Assembly: GCF_030209575.1 (NCBI RefSeq)
Contig: NZ_JARVRS010000001.1
Coordinates: forward strand, 2,542,001 to 2,606,000
Source: Leifsonia sp. fls2-241-R2A-40a
GTDB taxonomy: Bacteria; Actinomycetota; Actinomycetes; Actinomycetales; Microbacteriaceae
DNA length: 64,000 bases
Direction of reading: 5' to 3'
A program made the position numbers and the translations under genes. Below the pieces are notes generated by a model. It saw only the letters and a program-made list of their open reading frames with translations. It ran no database searches and had not been told where the DNA came from. Below are positions 8,242 to 20,169 of the stretch, one piece after another. Numbering within the stretch: position 1 is the first letter of the stretch; every line of letters begins with the position of its first letter.

Positions 8242-9024
8242 ATGGACAACGACGCCCACTCCTCCCGTCCCGTCGTCTTCGTGACCGGCGCCAGCCGGCC
8301 GGAGTCGATCGGCGCCGCCATCGCGCGCCGCCAGGCCGCACTCGGCTGGGATGTCGCGTTCGCGTTCTGGGACGACTACGACGCCTCCATGCCGTGGGGT
8401 GCGCACGAACGCGCGCACGACGCGTTCGCCGACGAGCTTCGGGAGCTCGGCGCCCGCGCGCTTCCCGTCGCGGTCGACCTCTCGCATCCGGAATCGCCCG
8501 GGTTCGCCGTGGAGCGCGTCCGGGCCGCCCTCGGGCCTGTCCAGGCCCTGGTCGCCAGCCATGCGCACTCGGTCGACAGCGGGCTGCTCGACACGAGCGT
8601 CGAAGCGTTCGATGCTCACTTCGCCGTCAACACGCGCGGGACCTGGCTGCTCATCAAGGCGTTCGCCGAGCAGTTCCCCGCCGACCTGTCGGGCTCCGGG
8701 CGGATCGTCGCGCTGACGAGCGATCACACGGCGCACAACCTCCCGTACGGCGCGAGCAAAGGCGCGCTGGACCGCATCGTGATGGCCGCCGCCGTCGAGC
8801 TGGCGCACCTGGGCGTCACGGCGAACCTGATCAACCCGGGCCCGATCGACACCGGCTGGATGACGCCCGACCTCGCCGGGGCGCTGGCCGCCGAGACGGC
8901 GCTGGGGCGTCTCGGCACCCCGCAGGACACGGCGGATCTGGTCGCGTTCCTGCTCTCCCCATCCGGCGGCTGGATCAACGGCCAGCTCCTCCACTCCAAC
9001 GGAGGCTTCCACCTCCCCGTCTGA
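8242..9024 (+). CDS. SDR family oxidoreductase
   Basis: A 260-residue short-chain dehydrogenase/reductase. The cofactor loop is TGASRPESIGAAIA (15-28), with a Pro in place of the usual Gly-Ile, and the catalytic triad is S160-Y169-K173 (TSDHTAHNLPYGASKGAL). The usual NNAG motif is replaced by ASHAHS (105-110). The C-terminal part has the family NLINPGPIDTGWM segment. The substrate is unknown; FabG-like reduction of a keto group with NAD(P)H is the generic expectation. It is a single gene downstream of the ABC operon and convergent with hrpA (20-bp gap). Confidence 0.8.
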   Translation: MDNDAHSSRPVVFVTGASRPESIGAAIARRQAALGWDVAFAFWDDYDASMPWGAHERAHDAFADELRELGARALPVAVDLSHPESPGFAVERVRAALGPVQALVASHAHSVDSGLLDTSVEAFDAHFAVNTRGTWLLIKAFAEQFPADLSGSGRIVALTSDHTAHNLPYGASKGALDRIVMAAAVELAHLGVTANLINPGPIDTGWMTPDLAGALAAETALGRLGTPQDTADLVAFLLSPSGGWINGQLLHSNGGFHLPV

Positions 9025-9044
9025 CGGGCTGCCGCCGCGGCTGG

Positions 9045-12000
9045 TCAGCCGCCCAGGACTTTGCGGATCCGCTGCAGCGAGACGGTTTCGGCGGTGCCGA
9101 GGGACTGGGCGAAGAGGGAGACCCGGAACTCCTCGAGCATCCAGCGCGCGTGCACGATCGGCGGCGGCGAGCCCGGGGCGAGCGGGATGCGGCCGCCGGC
9201 ATCCCGGTACAGCGCGACGGCGGTCTCGACCTGCGTCTGCCAGGCCCGGTCGCGGCCCGGGTTGGTGGGCAGCGCCTGCATCCGCTGCGGGATCCCCGCG
9301 AGGTAGCGCGGCAGCTGCCGCAGCTGCTCCAGTCCGGTCGCGGACACGAACCCGTTGTACACGAGCCCGCCGAGCTGTCCCTTCGCGTCGTTCAGCGCGG
9401 GGAGGTAGGTGAGCGCTGTGACCCCGGAGATCGCCTTCTCGGCAGCGCGGGCCGCGGCGAGGATGCGCGTGACCAGCGACACCGTCTCGAACATCGCATC
9501 CATCACGATCCCGGAGACCCGGTCGCGGACCGCCTCGAACTCGGCGCGCATGAACACCTGGCCGTCGGGCTTCATCCGGTAGAGCACCGAGTCGACCACC
9601 GCGAGCAGGCTGTCGTCGAACAGCGCCTTCGTGTTCGGGTACGGGCTCGCGGCGAGGGTGAGCTTCTCGTTCGAGGTCAGGTGCTGCTGCACGTAGGCGA
9701 CCGGCGACGGGATGCTGAGCAGCAGCAGCCGGCGCACGCCGCCGGGTATCGCGCTCGCCTGCTCGGCGGGAGTGCCCATGAGGCGGATGCTCACCGAATC
9801 GCCATCGTCCACCAGCGCCGGGTAGGCGCGGATCACGTTCGTGGTGCCACCCGGGCCGGTGTGCGTCGAGTCGAGGAACCGGGGGAGCTCGTCCAGATCC
9901 CACGTCGTGATCCCCGAGCGTTCGAGGGCGTTCGGCGTGCGCGCCTCGGCGACCGCGGCGACGGAGTCGCGCGCGCGGGACCGCAGCCGGTCCTGCAGCA
10001 CGCCCAGGTCCTTTCCGCTCGCCATCGGACGGCCCCGTTCGCCGATCACCTGGAACGTCGGACGGAGGTGCGCGGGCAGCCGCTCCAGGTCGAAGTCGGT
10101 GCCGCTCACCCGTGAGCCGGTCAGCCGCGAGATCGTCGCCGCCAGGGTGTCCACGAGGGAGGCCGCCGGACGCTCGCCCTCGTGCGCGCGCATCCCGGCT
10201 GTGCTCGACAGCTCGCCGAGCAGCCGCTGAGCCCAGTCGGCGGCGGGCACGACCTGCCGGCGGATCGCCTTCGGCAGCGACTTGATCAGAGCGGTCACCA
10301 GTTCGTGCCGGAGTCCGGGCACCTGCCAATCGAAGCCGTCGGGCAGCAGACCGGCCAGGAGCGGCAGCGGCACCTGCACCGTCACGCCGTCGTCGTCCGC
10401 GCCCGGCTCGAACCGGTACCGGAGCGTGAGGCGCTGGTCGCCCTGACGCCACACGGGCGGGAAGGCCTCCTCGTCGATCTCCGCCGCGTCCTCGTCGAGC
10501 AGCGCATCCTGCGTCATCGTCAGCAGGTCGGGGGTCTCCTGCCGGGCCTTCTTCCACCAGCCCTCGAATGAGCGCGTCGACACGACATCGGCCGGGATGC
10601 GCTTGTCGTAGAACTCGAAGACGGCCTCGTCGTCGTTGAGGATGTCGCGGCGGCGGGTCCGCTCCTCCAGTTCGCGCAACTCGGCCCGCAACGCCCGGTT
10701 CGCTCGATCGAACGCCTGGTGCGAGTCCCACTCGCCGTCGACGAGTGCGTGCCGGATGAACAGCTCGCGCGCGAGCGCAGCGTCGATCCGCGAGAACTGC
10801 ACGCGCCGCCGCGGGATGATCGGCACGCCGAACAGGGTGACCCGCTCGTAGGCGACGACGGCGCCCTGGCTCTTCTCCCAGTGCGGCTCGCTGTACTGCC
10901 GCTTGCAGAGGTCGCCGGCGATCGGCTCCGCCCAGGCCGGGTCGATCGCGGCGTTCATCCGCGCGAACAGCCGGGAGGTCTCCACCAGCTCCGCGCTCAT
11001 CACCGCGTTGGGCTGCTTCTTGGCGAGCGTCGAGCCGGGGAAGATCACGAACCGGGTCTGCCGCGCTCCGAGGTACTCGGACGAGCGCGCGCCCCGGGCG
11101 CCGCCCTTGTTGCCGGACTCGCGCACATCCTTCAGCCCGATGTGCGACAGCAGGCCGGCGAGCAGCGAGCGGTGGATGCCGTCCGGGTTCACCGACGGTT
11201 CGCCGATCGTCAGCCCGAGCGGCTTGGCGAGCTGGCGCAGTTGCCGGTAGACGTCCTGCCACTCGCGCACGCGCAGGAAGTTGAGGAACTCGGCCTTGCA
11301 CAGGCGGCGGAACGCGCTGGAGGACAGCTCCTTCTGCTGCTCCTCGAGGTAGTTCCAGAGGTTGAGCAGGGTGAGGAAGTCGCTGGTCGGGTCGGCGAAA
11401 CGCGCGTGCTTCTCGTCTGCGCTGCCGCGACGCTCCACGGGCCGTTCGCGCGGATCCTGAATGGTGAGGCCGGCGACGATCGCCATCACCTCGCGCGAGG
11501 TGTTGTGGCGCTTGGACTCGACCACCATGCGCGCGAACCGGGGATCGATGGGCAGCTGGGCGAGCTGGCGGCCGACCTTCGTGAGCTCGGTGCCGTTCTT
11601 GGCGGCGGCGATCGCGCCGAGCTCAGTGAGCAGATCGAGCCCGTCCTTGATGCCGCGCGAGTCCGGCGGGGTGAGGAACGGGAACGCGGCGATGTCGCCG
11701 AGCCCCAGCGAGATCATCTGCAGGATGACCGCCGCGAGGTTGGTGCGCAGGATCTCGGGCTCGGTGAACTCCGGGCGCTTGCTGAAGTCCTCCTCCGAGT
11801 AGAGCCGGATGGCGATGCCGTCGCTCGTGCGGCCGGAGCGGCCCGAGCGCTGGTTCGCGCTGGCCTGCGAGATCGCCTCGATCGGGAGGCGCTGCACCTT
11901 GGCGCGCGTGCTGTAGCGGCTGATGCGGGCGGTCCCGGCATCCACCACGTACTTGATGCCGGGCACGGTCAGGCTCGTCTCCGCCACGTTGGTCGCGAGC

Positions 12001-12902
12001 ACCACGCGACGGCGGATGCCGGGAACGGTGGACGGCTGGAAGACGCGATGCTGCTCGGCGGAGGAGAGCCGGCCGTACAGCGGGAGCACCTCGGTTCCGG
12101 GCAGATTGCGGCCACGGACGGCGTCCGCGGCATCCCGGATCTCGTTCTCGCCAGAGAGGAAGACGAGCACGTCGCCCGCAGGCTCCCGCGCGAGTTCGTC
12201 GAGGGCGTCGTTGATGCCCTGCAGGTAGTCGCGGTCGGCGGCCGGGATGGGATCCGGGTCGTCCTCGTCGTCCTCCAGCGCTTCGGCGACCAGCGGCCGG
12301 TAGCGGATCTCGACGGGATAGGTGCGGCCCGACACCTCCACGATCGGTGCCGGCGTGCCGTCGGCGGAGGCGAAGTGCTCGGCGAAGCTCTGCGGGTCGA
12401 TGGTCGCCGAGGTGATGATGAGCTTGAGGTCGGGACGCTTCGGCAGCAGCTGCTTGAGGTAGCCGAGCAGGAAGTCGATGTTGAGGCTGCGCTCGTGCGC
12501 CTCGTCGATGATGATCGTGTCGTACGCCCGCAGCATCCGGTCGCGGCGCAGCTCGTTGAGCAGGATGCCGTCGGTCATCAGCTTGATGCGCGTCGCCTTC
12601 GACACCTTGTCGGTGAACCGGACCTGGTAGCCGACGAGTTCGCCGACGGACTGCCCGAGCTCCTCGGCGATGCGCTCGGCGATCGTCCGCGCGGCGAGAC
12701 GGCGTGGCTGGGTGTGCCCGATGCTCGTGCGGCCGAGCTCGAGCGCGATCTTCGGCAGCTGCGTCGTCTTGCCGGACCCGGTCGCGCCGGCCACGATCAC
12801 GACCTGGTTGTCGCGGATGGCGCGCGCGATGTCGTCCCGCTTACGGCTGACCGGCAGCTCGGGCGGGAAGACGATGCGGGGGAGGGCCTCGGTGGAAGAC
12901 AT
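9045..12902 (-). CDS. hrpA: ATP-dependent RNA helicase HrpA (DEAH)
   Basis: A 1285-residue DEAH-box helicase, full length for the HrpA family. Walker A is GATGSGKT (39-46), the DEAH box is at 133-136, motif III SAT follows, and motif VI is QRSGRSGRT. The ratchet/OB regions and a long C-terminal DUF3418-type domain follow. Such enzymes unwind RNA and are linked to mRNA processing and rescue of collided ribosomes in E. coli; that role is from the family. ATG at 12902 is the first residue of the conserved N-terminus. The gene stands alone, separated from the minus-strand operon upstream by a hairpin. Confidence 0.95.
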   Translation of the reverse strand: MSSTEALPRIVFPPELPVSRKRDDIARAIRDNQVVIVAGATGSGKTTQLPKIALELGRTSIGHTQPRRLAARTIAERIAEELGQSVGELVGYQVRFTDKVSKATRIKLMTDGILLNELRRDRMLRAYDTIIIDEAHERSLNIDFLLGYLKQLLPKRPDLKLIITSATIDPQSFAEHFASADGTPAPIVEVSGRTYPVEIRYRPLVAEALEDDEDDPDPIPAADRDYLQGINDALDELAREPAGDVLVFLSGENEIRDAADAVRGRNLPGTEVLPLYGRLSSAEQHRVFQPSTVPGIRRRVVLATNVAETSLTVPGIKYVVDAGTARISRYSTRAKVQRLPIEAISQASANQRSGRSGRTSDGIAIRLYSEEDFSKRPEFTEPEILRTNLAAVILQMISLGLGDIAAFPFLTPPDSRGIKDGLDLLTELGAIAAAKNGTELTKVGRQLAQLPIDPRFARMVVESKRHNTSREVMAIVAGLTIQDPRERPVERRGSADEKHARFADPTSDFLTLLNLWNYLEEQQKELSSSAFRRLCKAEFLNFLRVREWQDVYRQLRQLAKPLGLTIGEPSVNPDGIHRSLLAGLLSHIGLKDVRESGNKGGARGARSSEYLGARQTRFVIFPGSTLAKKQPNAVMSAELVETSRLFARMNAAIDPAWAEPIAGDLCKRQYSEPHWEKSQGAVVAYERVTLFGVPIIPRRRVQFSRIDAALARELFIRHALVDGEWDSHQAFDRANRALRAELRELEERTRRRDILNDDEAVFEFYDKRIPADVVSTRSFEGWWKKARQETPDLLTMTQDALLDEDAAEIDEEAFPPVWRQGDQRLTLRYRFEPGADDDGVTVQVPLPLLAGLLPDGFDWQVPGLRHELVTALIKSLPKAIRRQVVPAADWAQRLLGELSSTAGMRAHEGERPAASLVDTLAATISRLTGSRVSGTDFDLERLPAHLRPTFQVIGERGRPMASGKDLGVLQDRLRSRARDSVAAVAEARTPNALERSGITTWDLDELPRFLDSTHTGPGGTTNVIRAYPALVDDGDSVSIRLMGTPAEQASAIPGGVRRLLLLSIPSPVAYVQQHLTSNEKLTLAASPYPNTKALFDDSLLAVVDSVLYRMKPDGQVFMRAEFEAVRDRVSGIVMDAMFETVSLVTRILAAARAAEKAISGVTALTYLPALNDAKGQLGGLVYNGFVSATGLEQLRQLPRYLAGIPQRMQALPTNPGRDRAWQTQVETAVALYRDAGGRIPLAPGSPPPIVHARWMLEEFRVSLFAQSLGTAETVSLQRIRKVLGG

Positions 12903-12925
12903 GAGCCCTCCAGTCTACCGGCGGT

Positions 12926-12953
12926 CGGCGGCCCACGTGCTTCACGGCCGCCG
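12926..12953 (-). terminator. Hairpin after the NAD(P)-binding gene
   Basis: CGGCGGCC (12926-12933) pairs with GGCCGCCG (12946-12953) around a 12-nt loop, starting 5 nt beyond the stop of the minus-strand gene ending at 12958. No U-tract. Confidence 0.5.
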
Positions 12954-12957
12954 CGCT

Positions 12958-13710
12958 TCAGGGCCGGGGCAGCCCCGCCAGGAAGTCGTCGAAGGTCGCA
13001 GCGCCGAGCCGCGCCCCCGGGCCGGCGAGGAGGGTGCCGTCGCGCAACGACCGGCCCCAGCGTCCGGGGAGGGGGACGGTGAGGACCCGGCCCCGGTCGC
13101 CGGTCGCGGCGAGGTAGCGCCGGACGAGCGTCGGCATGTCCTCGACCCGCGGTCCGGCGAGGTCGCGATCGAGGCCGCGCGGCTCGCCCGCGGCGATCGC
13201 GGCGAGCGCTTCGCCGACCTCGGCGGCGGCGACCGGCTGGGACTTCATCGCGGGAACGAGCCGCAGCCGTCCGGGCTTCGACCGGGCGGCGAGCTGCGCG
13301 GCGAACTCGTGGAACTGGGCGGCGCGGAGGATGCTCCAGCCGGTCTGCGCCTCCTGCACCATCCGCTCCTGCAGCGCCTTGCCCGCGTAGTAGGCCGCCG
13401 GCACCTCCGCGGCGCCGACGATCGACAGGACGACGTGGTGCGGCACTCCGGCGGCCCGCTCGGCATCGAGGAGCGAGCGGGTGACGGTTCCGAAGAACTG
13501 CTCGGACACGGACGCCCGCGTCGTCTGCACGGACGTCACGTCGACGACCGCTGCGCACCCGGTAAGCGCATCGGCGAGACCCTTTCCGGCCTGCGTCAGG
13601 TCGACGCCGCGCGCGCGGCTGAGGACGACCGGTTCGTGGCCCGCGGCGCGCAGTGCTGCGACGGTGTGTCCGCCGACGACGCCCGTCCCCCCGGCGACTG
13701 CGATCCTCAT
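12958..13710 (-). CDS. NAD(P)-binding oxidoreductase/epimerase-like protein (NmrA type)
   Basis: A 250-residue atypical SDR. The N-terminal Rossmann loop is GGTGVVGG (7-14), with VDVTSVQ and a YYAGKALQERM segment giving the Y-x3-K pair. It ends with a domain typical of NAD(P)H-binding NmrA/YwnB proteins. The longer frame to 14208 is spurious: ATG 13710 has a GGAGG ribosome binding site and overlaps the upstream stop by 4 bp. It lies beside an ECF41 sigma factor, and ECF41 genes are typically next to oxidoreductase/epimerase (COE) genes. It is therefore a probable target of that sigma factor; the substrate is unknown. Confidence 0.8.
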   Translation of the reverse strand: MRIAVAGGTGVVGGHTVAALRAAGHEPVVLSRARGVDLTQAGKGLADALTGCAAVVDVTSVQTTRASVSEQFFGTVTRSLLDAERAAGVPHHVVLSIVGAAEVPAAYYAGKALQERMVQEAQTGWSILRAAQFHEFAAQLAARSKPGRLRLVPAMKSQPVAAAEVGEALAAIAAGEPRGLDRDLAGPRVEDMPTLVRRYLAATGDRGRVLTVPLPGRWGRSLRDGTLLAGPGARLGAATFDDFLAGLPRP

Positions 13711-14162
13711 CGGGTCGCCTCCGTCCGGGTCGGGACGGTGCCGGCCACGGACGGCCGGGCCGGCCGCCGTGACGGGAGCAGCAGCGCGACCCCGAGGAGC
13801 GCGCTCAGTCCGAGCGAGACCAGGGAGCTGACGACGTCGCCGGCCGAGCCCTCCGGGTGCAGCACATGGTAGCCGAAGTGGAGTACGCCGAACACGGCCC
13901 AGGCGAGCCCGACGACCCGCCCCGGTTGCGCCGCCCGGGCGAACGCGGCACCCAGGCTGGCTGCGCCGAGTGCGAGGTAGAGCGCGCCGACATCCCGGAT
14001 CAGGTGCTCGTCGAACGCGCCATCGATGTCGATCCAGTGGAGGCCGAATCCGGGGAACGCGGAGTAGAAGGAGTCCGGCGCGAAATAGGCCCAGCCTCCG
14101 ACGTACGCCCCGAGGGCGACGCCGAGGCCGAGCAGCGCGCGGCGCAGCGGTGTGTTGTCCAT
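13707..14162 (-). CDS. Four-helix membrane protein (DUF4345-like)
   Basis: A 151-residue protein with four predicted membrane helices: residues about 8-28, 52-72, 82-102 and 112-132. Between helices 1 and 2 lies an acidic/aromatic loop (GLHWIDIDGAFDEHLIRDVGALYLALG), which resembles small DUF4345-type membrane proteins; the family assignment is from memory and moderate. Translation is coupled to the downstream NAD(P)-binding gene by an ATGA overlap. The start codon lies 9 nt downstream of an ECF41-type -10 element, so the mRNA is probably leaderless. Function unknown. Confidence 0.75.
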   Translation of the reverse strand: MDNTPLRRALLGLGVALGAYVGGWAYFAPDSFYSAFPGFGLHWIDIDGAFDEHLIRDVGALYLALGAASLGAAFARAAQPGRVVGLAWAVFGVLHFGYHVLHPEGSAGDVVSSLVSLGLSALLGVALLLPSRRPARPSVAGTVPTRTEATR

Positions 14163-14170
14163 ACCTCTCC

Positions 14171-14197
14171 GACGACGCAGCCGGGGCGGATGTGAGG
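14171..14197 (-). promoter_or_regulatory. ECF41-type promoter of the membrane protein/oxidoreductase operon
   Basis: Reading the reverse strand: CCTCACA (-35, 14197-14191), 16 bp, CGTC (-10, 14174-14171). This matches the published ECF41 consensus TGTCACA-N16-CGTC at the TCACA core, spacing and -10. The start codon at 14162 follows directly. Confidence 0.7.
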
Positions 14198-14202
14198 AGG
14201 AT

Positions 14203-14229
14203 GCTCACACTCCCGCCCGCTGATCCGTC
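14203..14229 (+). promoter_or_regulatory. ECF41-type promoter of the sigma factor gene (autoregulation)
   Basis: GCTCACA (-35, 14203-14209), 16 bp, CGTC (-10, 14226-14229). It has the same elements and spacing as the divergent promoter next to it. Transcription would begin near 14236, upstream of the chosen start but downstream of the ATG at 14233. Confidence 0.65.
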
Positions 14230-14241
14230 TTAATGGGTGTG

Positions 14242-15168
14242 ATGGATGAGAACGCCAGCAGTCCCCCCGGGCCCGTCGACGACGCCGTGGTCGCCGAGCG
14301 CCGCCACTTGCTCGCCCTCGCCTACCGGATGCTGGGCACGGTGGCCGAGGCGGAGGACGCCGTTCAGGAGACGTACGCACGGTGGTACCGCCTCCCGGCC
14401 GACGAGCGCGAAGCGATCCTCTCTCCCGCCGCCTGGCTCACCCGTGTGGCGAGCCGGGTATGCCTGGATGTCCTCGGTTCGGCGCGGGCCCGCCGCGAGC
14501 GCTACGTGGGGCCGTGGTTGCCCGAGCCCGTTCCGTCGGACGCGTTCGCGGGGGCTTCGGCCCCGGAGGACCCGCTCGACCGGGTGACGCTCGACGACTC
14601 GGTGAGCATGGCGCTGATGCTCGTGCTGGAGGCGATGACGCCGGCCGAGCGCGTCGCCTTCGTGCTGCACGACGTGTTCGGGATGCCGTTCGACGAGATC
14701 GCCGAGACGGTCGGCCGCTCCCCGGCCGCGTGCCGCCAGCTCGCCGCCTCCGCCCGTCGGCGGGTGCGGGAGCACCGCGAGCGGGAGGTGCCGCGCGCCG
14801 AGCACGACCGCGTGGTGCAGGCGTTCGCGGCGGCCGCCGCGGGCGGCGACCTCGCGGCGCTGGTCCGCGTGCTCGACCCGAGGGTCGTCCTCACCGCCGA
14901 TGGCGGCGGTGTCGTGAGCGCCGCCCGGCGCCCGGTCGTCGGGGCGGACAACGTGGCGCGTTTCCTCCTGGGACTGGCGGCGAAGTTCCCGCAGGTCGAG
15001 CTGACGCCGACCCCGCTCGCCGACGGCCTGGCGTTCGTGGAACGCCAGGCCGGCCGGGTCACCGGGGTCATGACGTTCGTGGTCGACGACGGCCGCGTCA
15101 GCCGCATCCGGATGGCCCGCAACCCCGACAAGCTGACGTTGTGGAACGCGCCCGCCGACGCGCCCTGA
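14242..15168 (+). CDS. sigJ: ECF41 (SigJ-type) RNA polymerase sigma factor with fused SnoaL-like domain
   Basis: About 308 residues. Sigma region 2 is near the N-terminus (RRHLLALAYRMLGTVAEAEDAVQETYARW), and region 4 is near 130-185 (ERVAFVLHDVFGMPFDEIAETVGRSPAACRQLASRR-like). A C-terminal SnoaL/NTF2-like regulatory domain carries the ECF41 hallmarks WLPEP in the linker, DGGG in the domain and NPDKL at the end. In studied ECF41 proteins this extension adjusts activity in place of an anti-sigma factor. An in-frame ATG at 14233 and a GTG at 14239 are alternatives; ATG 14242 is preferred because the promoter places transcription start at about 14236. It is divergent from its likely target operon. 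Confidence 0.92.
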   Translation: MDENASSPPGPVDDAVVAERRHLLALAYRMLGTVAEAEDAVQETYARWYRLPADEREAILSPAAWLTRVASRVCLDVLGSARARRERYVGPWLPEPVPSDAFAGASAPEDPLDRVTLDDSVSMALMLVLEAMTPAERVAFVLHDVFGMPFDEIAETVGRSPAACRQLAASARRRVREHREREVPRAEHDRVVQAFAAAAAGGDLAALVRVLDPRVVLTADGGGVVSAARRPVVGADNVARFLLGLAAKFPQVELTPTPLADGLAFVERQAGRVTGVMTFVVDDGRVSRIRMARNPDKLTLWNAPADAP

Positions 15169-15265
15169 CCGGTCGGCCGCTCCCGCCGTTGCCCTGCGCC
15201 CGCGCGTGACGTAGGTTCGCATCAACCCGGATCGGTTCCGGCGTCGACGAAGACGAGGAGAACCC

Positions 15266-17702
<2,437 letters not shown>

Positions 17703-17785
17703 CGCCTGCGCGCTCTGCGCGCCCACCAGGTGAGTCGGATGCGCGGGAGTCGGCCGGTGTCGCACCCCCGGGCTAGGCTCGTGGG

Positions 17786-18196
17786 GTGAGGATCACGACG
17801 GTCACAGGCAAGATCAGCTATATCGTCGGCGCGTTCGCGCTCATCCTCATCCTCAACGTCTTCGTGTTCGCGCGGCTGGTGAACCCAACCTTCGATGTGA
17901 TGATCGTCGCGCTGCTGAACATCGCGTACGTGATCATCGGGGTCCGGACGTTCCGCGGCGCCGACGAGAACCGCACCGATCCCCGCCCCTGGTGGCGCGC
18001 CACGGCGCGTCCGGCGGCGGGCTACTGGATCGGCGCCGGCCTCGCGGTCGCCGCGTTCATCTCGTGCGTCGGAGCGCTGGCCAGCGATCCGGAGAACGCC
18101 GTCATCCCCGCGGTCGCGTGCATCAGCTACGCCGTGCTGGCGGCCTTCTACCTGAACTCCTCCATCCGGCTGCACGGGATGGACAGGGCCGGCTGA
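17786..18196 (+). CDS. Small four-helix membrane protein, unknown function
   Basis: 136 residues with four hydrophobic segments (about 10-30, 37-54, 78-98 and 108-126) separated by a polar, Arg/Asp/Pro-rich cytoplasmic-type loop (RTFRGADENRTDPRPWW). No family is recognised. The start is GTG 17786; another GTG lies at 17781 in a different frame. It stands between an aldo/keto reductase and a DUF255 gene, both on the plus strand, with 80-90 bp gaps, so it may be transcribed alone. Confidence 0.6.
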   Translation: MRITTVTGKISYIVGAFALILILNVFVFARLVNPTFDVMIVALLNIAYVIIGVRTFRGADENRTDPRPWWRATARPAAGYWIGAGLAVAAFISCVGALASDPENAVIPAVACISYAVLAAFYLNSSIRLHGMDRAG

Positions 18197-18288
18197 CGAC
18201 GCCGTGCCGGACCCCGACCACGGGCTCGCGGACCCGGCCCGCGTCCCTCGGGGCTTCCGTTCCCCCGGCCCAGTCGTAGGGTGAGCCC

Positions 18289-20169
18289 ATGGCGAATCGG
18301 CTCGCGGACGCGATCAGTCCCTACCTCCGCGCCCACGCGGACAACCCGGTCGACTGGTTCCCGTGGGGTGCCGAGGCGTTCGCGGAGGCCCGGCGGCGCG
18401 ATGCGCCCGTGATGGTGTCGATCGGCTACGCGACCTGCCACTGGTGCCACGTCATGGCGCGCGAGAGCTTCGACGACCCGGTCACGGCTCAGGAGCTCAA
18501 CGATCGGTTCGTGGCGATCAAGGTCGACCGGGAGGAGCATCCCGACGTCGATGCCGCCTACCTCTCCGCCGCGAGCGCCTTCACCGGCAACCTCGGCTGG
18601 CCGCTCACGGTGTTCGCGACTCCCGACGGCAAGGCGTTCTTCGCCGGCACTTACTTCCCGCCGCAGCCGGTCGCCGGGCGCGCGTCGTTCCGCCAGGTGC
18701 TCGATGCGGTGTGGGATGCGTGGAGCGTCCGGCGCACCGAGGTGGAGTCGGACGCGGGGAAGGTGCAGCAAGCGCTCGCCGCCGCCGCGCAGGCCGCGAC
18801 GGCGGTCTCCGACCTGCCCGGCGATGCTCAATTGGACGCCGCAGTCGCACAGTTGTCCGAGGCGGAGGACCCGGAGTTCGGCGGGTTCGGGAGCGCCCCG
18901 AAGTTCCCGGTCGCGCCGATCCTCGACTTCCTGCTCTCGCGCCCGGCCGGGCACGAGCTCGCGGCCCGCACCCTTCGGCGGATGGCCGAGTCGCCGCTGC
19001 GGGATGCGGTCGATGGCGGCTTCTTCCGTTACGCCACCCGGCGCGACTGGAGCGAGCCGCACTACGAGCGGATGCTGTACGACAACGCGCAGCTGCTCGA
19101 CGCCTACGCGCGAGCCTGGCAGCAGACCGGCGAGGAATGGGCGGAGCGGACCGCGGACGGGATCGCGTCGTTCCTGCTCGGCGTGCTGCGTCAGCCGTCC
19201 GGCGGGTTCGCCTCGGCGCAGGACTCGGAGAGCACGATCGACGGCGCCCGGGTCGAAGGCACGTACTACACGGTGACGGCGGCCGAGCGCGCGCAGCTCG
19301 ACCCGCCACCGATCGACGCCAAGGTGCTGACCGGCTGGAACGGCTTCGCCATCGGCGCGCTGGCGCAGGCGGGACGCATCCTGAACCGCCCGGCGTGGAT
19401 CACCGCGTCGCGGCAGGCGGCGGATGCGGTCCTGAGCCGGCATCGCCGCGACGACGGGACGCTGCTGCGCGCCTCCCTCGGCGACCGGAGCTCCGAGGCC
19501 GGTGCGACGCTCGAAGACTACGGCGGACTGGCGGCCGGCCTGCTGGAGTTGGCGCTCGCCGCCGGCGATCCTTCCGCTGCGGCGTCGGCCCGCGACCTCG
19601 TCGACCTGTGCCTGGACGCGGCGGGGGAGGGAACCTGCCCGTTCGAGACGCCCGGCGGCGGCGACCCGGTGCTGGAGGCGACCGGCTTGGCCGTCCGGGT
19701 GGACCCGTCGGAGGGCGCGTATCCGTCGGGCCTCAGCTCGATGGCCCAGGCGGCGCACACGCTCTACCTGCTGACCGGCGAGCGCCGGTACGAGCGGGCG
19801 GCCCGCGAGGGGATGCGACTGGTCGCGGCCCAGGCGCTGCAGGTGCCGAGTGCGTTCGGCACGTCGCTCGCGCTCATGTCAGGGCTCGCAGGCGAGGCCG
19901 AGCAGCTGGTCGTGGTGCTGCCGGACGCCGCGCCCGACGACGAGCCCGCCACCGCATCCGCTCTCCTGGCCGCTGCCCGCCGGCACAGCGCCGCACTGGT
20001 CGCGCTGGCGACCGAGTCGGAGGCCGCCGCGTTCGCCGCCGACGGCTTCGAGCTGTTCGACGGCCGCACGACCCGGGACGGCCTCCCCACCGCCTACCTC
20101 TGCCGCGAGTTCGTCTGCCGCCTCCCGGCGACCACCCCGCAGGAGCTCAGCGCAGCACGCGGTACGTGA
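18289..20169 (+). CDS. Thioredoxin-domain DUF255 protein (YyaL/SSP411-like)
   Basis: 626 residues. The N-terminal DUF255 thioredoxin-like domain has the active-site-like motif C50-H-W-C53 after the conserved [21 protein letters not shown] block. It is followed by an (alpha/alpha)6-barrel region resembling N-acylglucosamine epimerase or cellobiose epimerase folds ([43 protein letters not shown]). The family occurs across bacteria and mammals (spermatogenesis-associated protein 20) without an established reaction. Its 3' end overlaps the convergent dihydrofolate reductase-like gene by 23 bp. Confidence 0.85.
   Translation: MANRLADAISPYLRAHADNPVDWFPWGAEAFAEARRRDAPVMVSIGYATCHWCHVMARESFDDPVTAQELNDRFVAIKVDREEHPDVDAAYLSAASAFTGNLGWPLTVFATPDGKAFFAGTYFPPQPVAGRASFRQVLDAVWDAWSVRRTEVESDAGKVQQALAAAAQAATAVSDLPGDAQLDAAVAQLSEAEDPEFGGFGSAPKFPVAPILDFLLSRPAGHELAARTLRRMAESPLRDAVDGGFFRYATRRDWSEPHYERMLYDNAQLLDAYARAWQQTGEEWAERTADGIASFLLGVLRQPSGGFASAQDSESTIDGARVEGTYYTVTAAERAQLDPPPIDAKVLTGWNGFAIGALAQAGRILNRPAWITASRQAADAVLSRHRRDDGTLLRASLGDRSSEAGATLEDYGGLAAGLLELALAAGDPSAAASARDLVDLCLDAAGEGTCPFETPGGGDPVLEATGLAVRVDPSEGAYPSGLSSMAQAAHTLYLLTGERRYERAAREGMRLVAAQALQVPSAFGTSLALMSGLAGEAEQLVVVLPDAAPDDEPATASALLAAARRHSAALVALATESEAAAFAADGFELFDGRTTRDGLPTAYLCREFVCRLPATTPQELSAARGT

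Noticed and set aside
14190-14210. TGTGAG-N7-CTCACA inverted repeat as a repressor operator
   Set aside because: The two halves are better explained as the -35 elements of two divergent ECF41 promoters, each with a correctly spaced CGTC.
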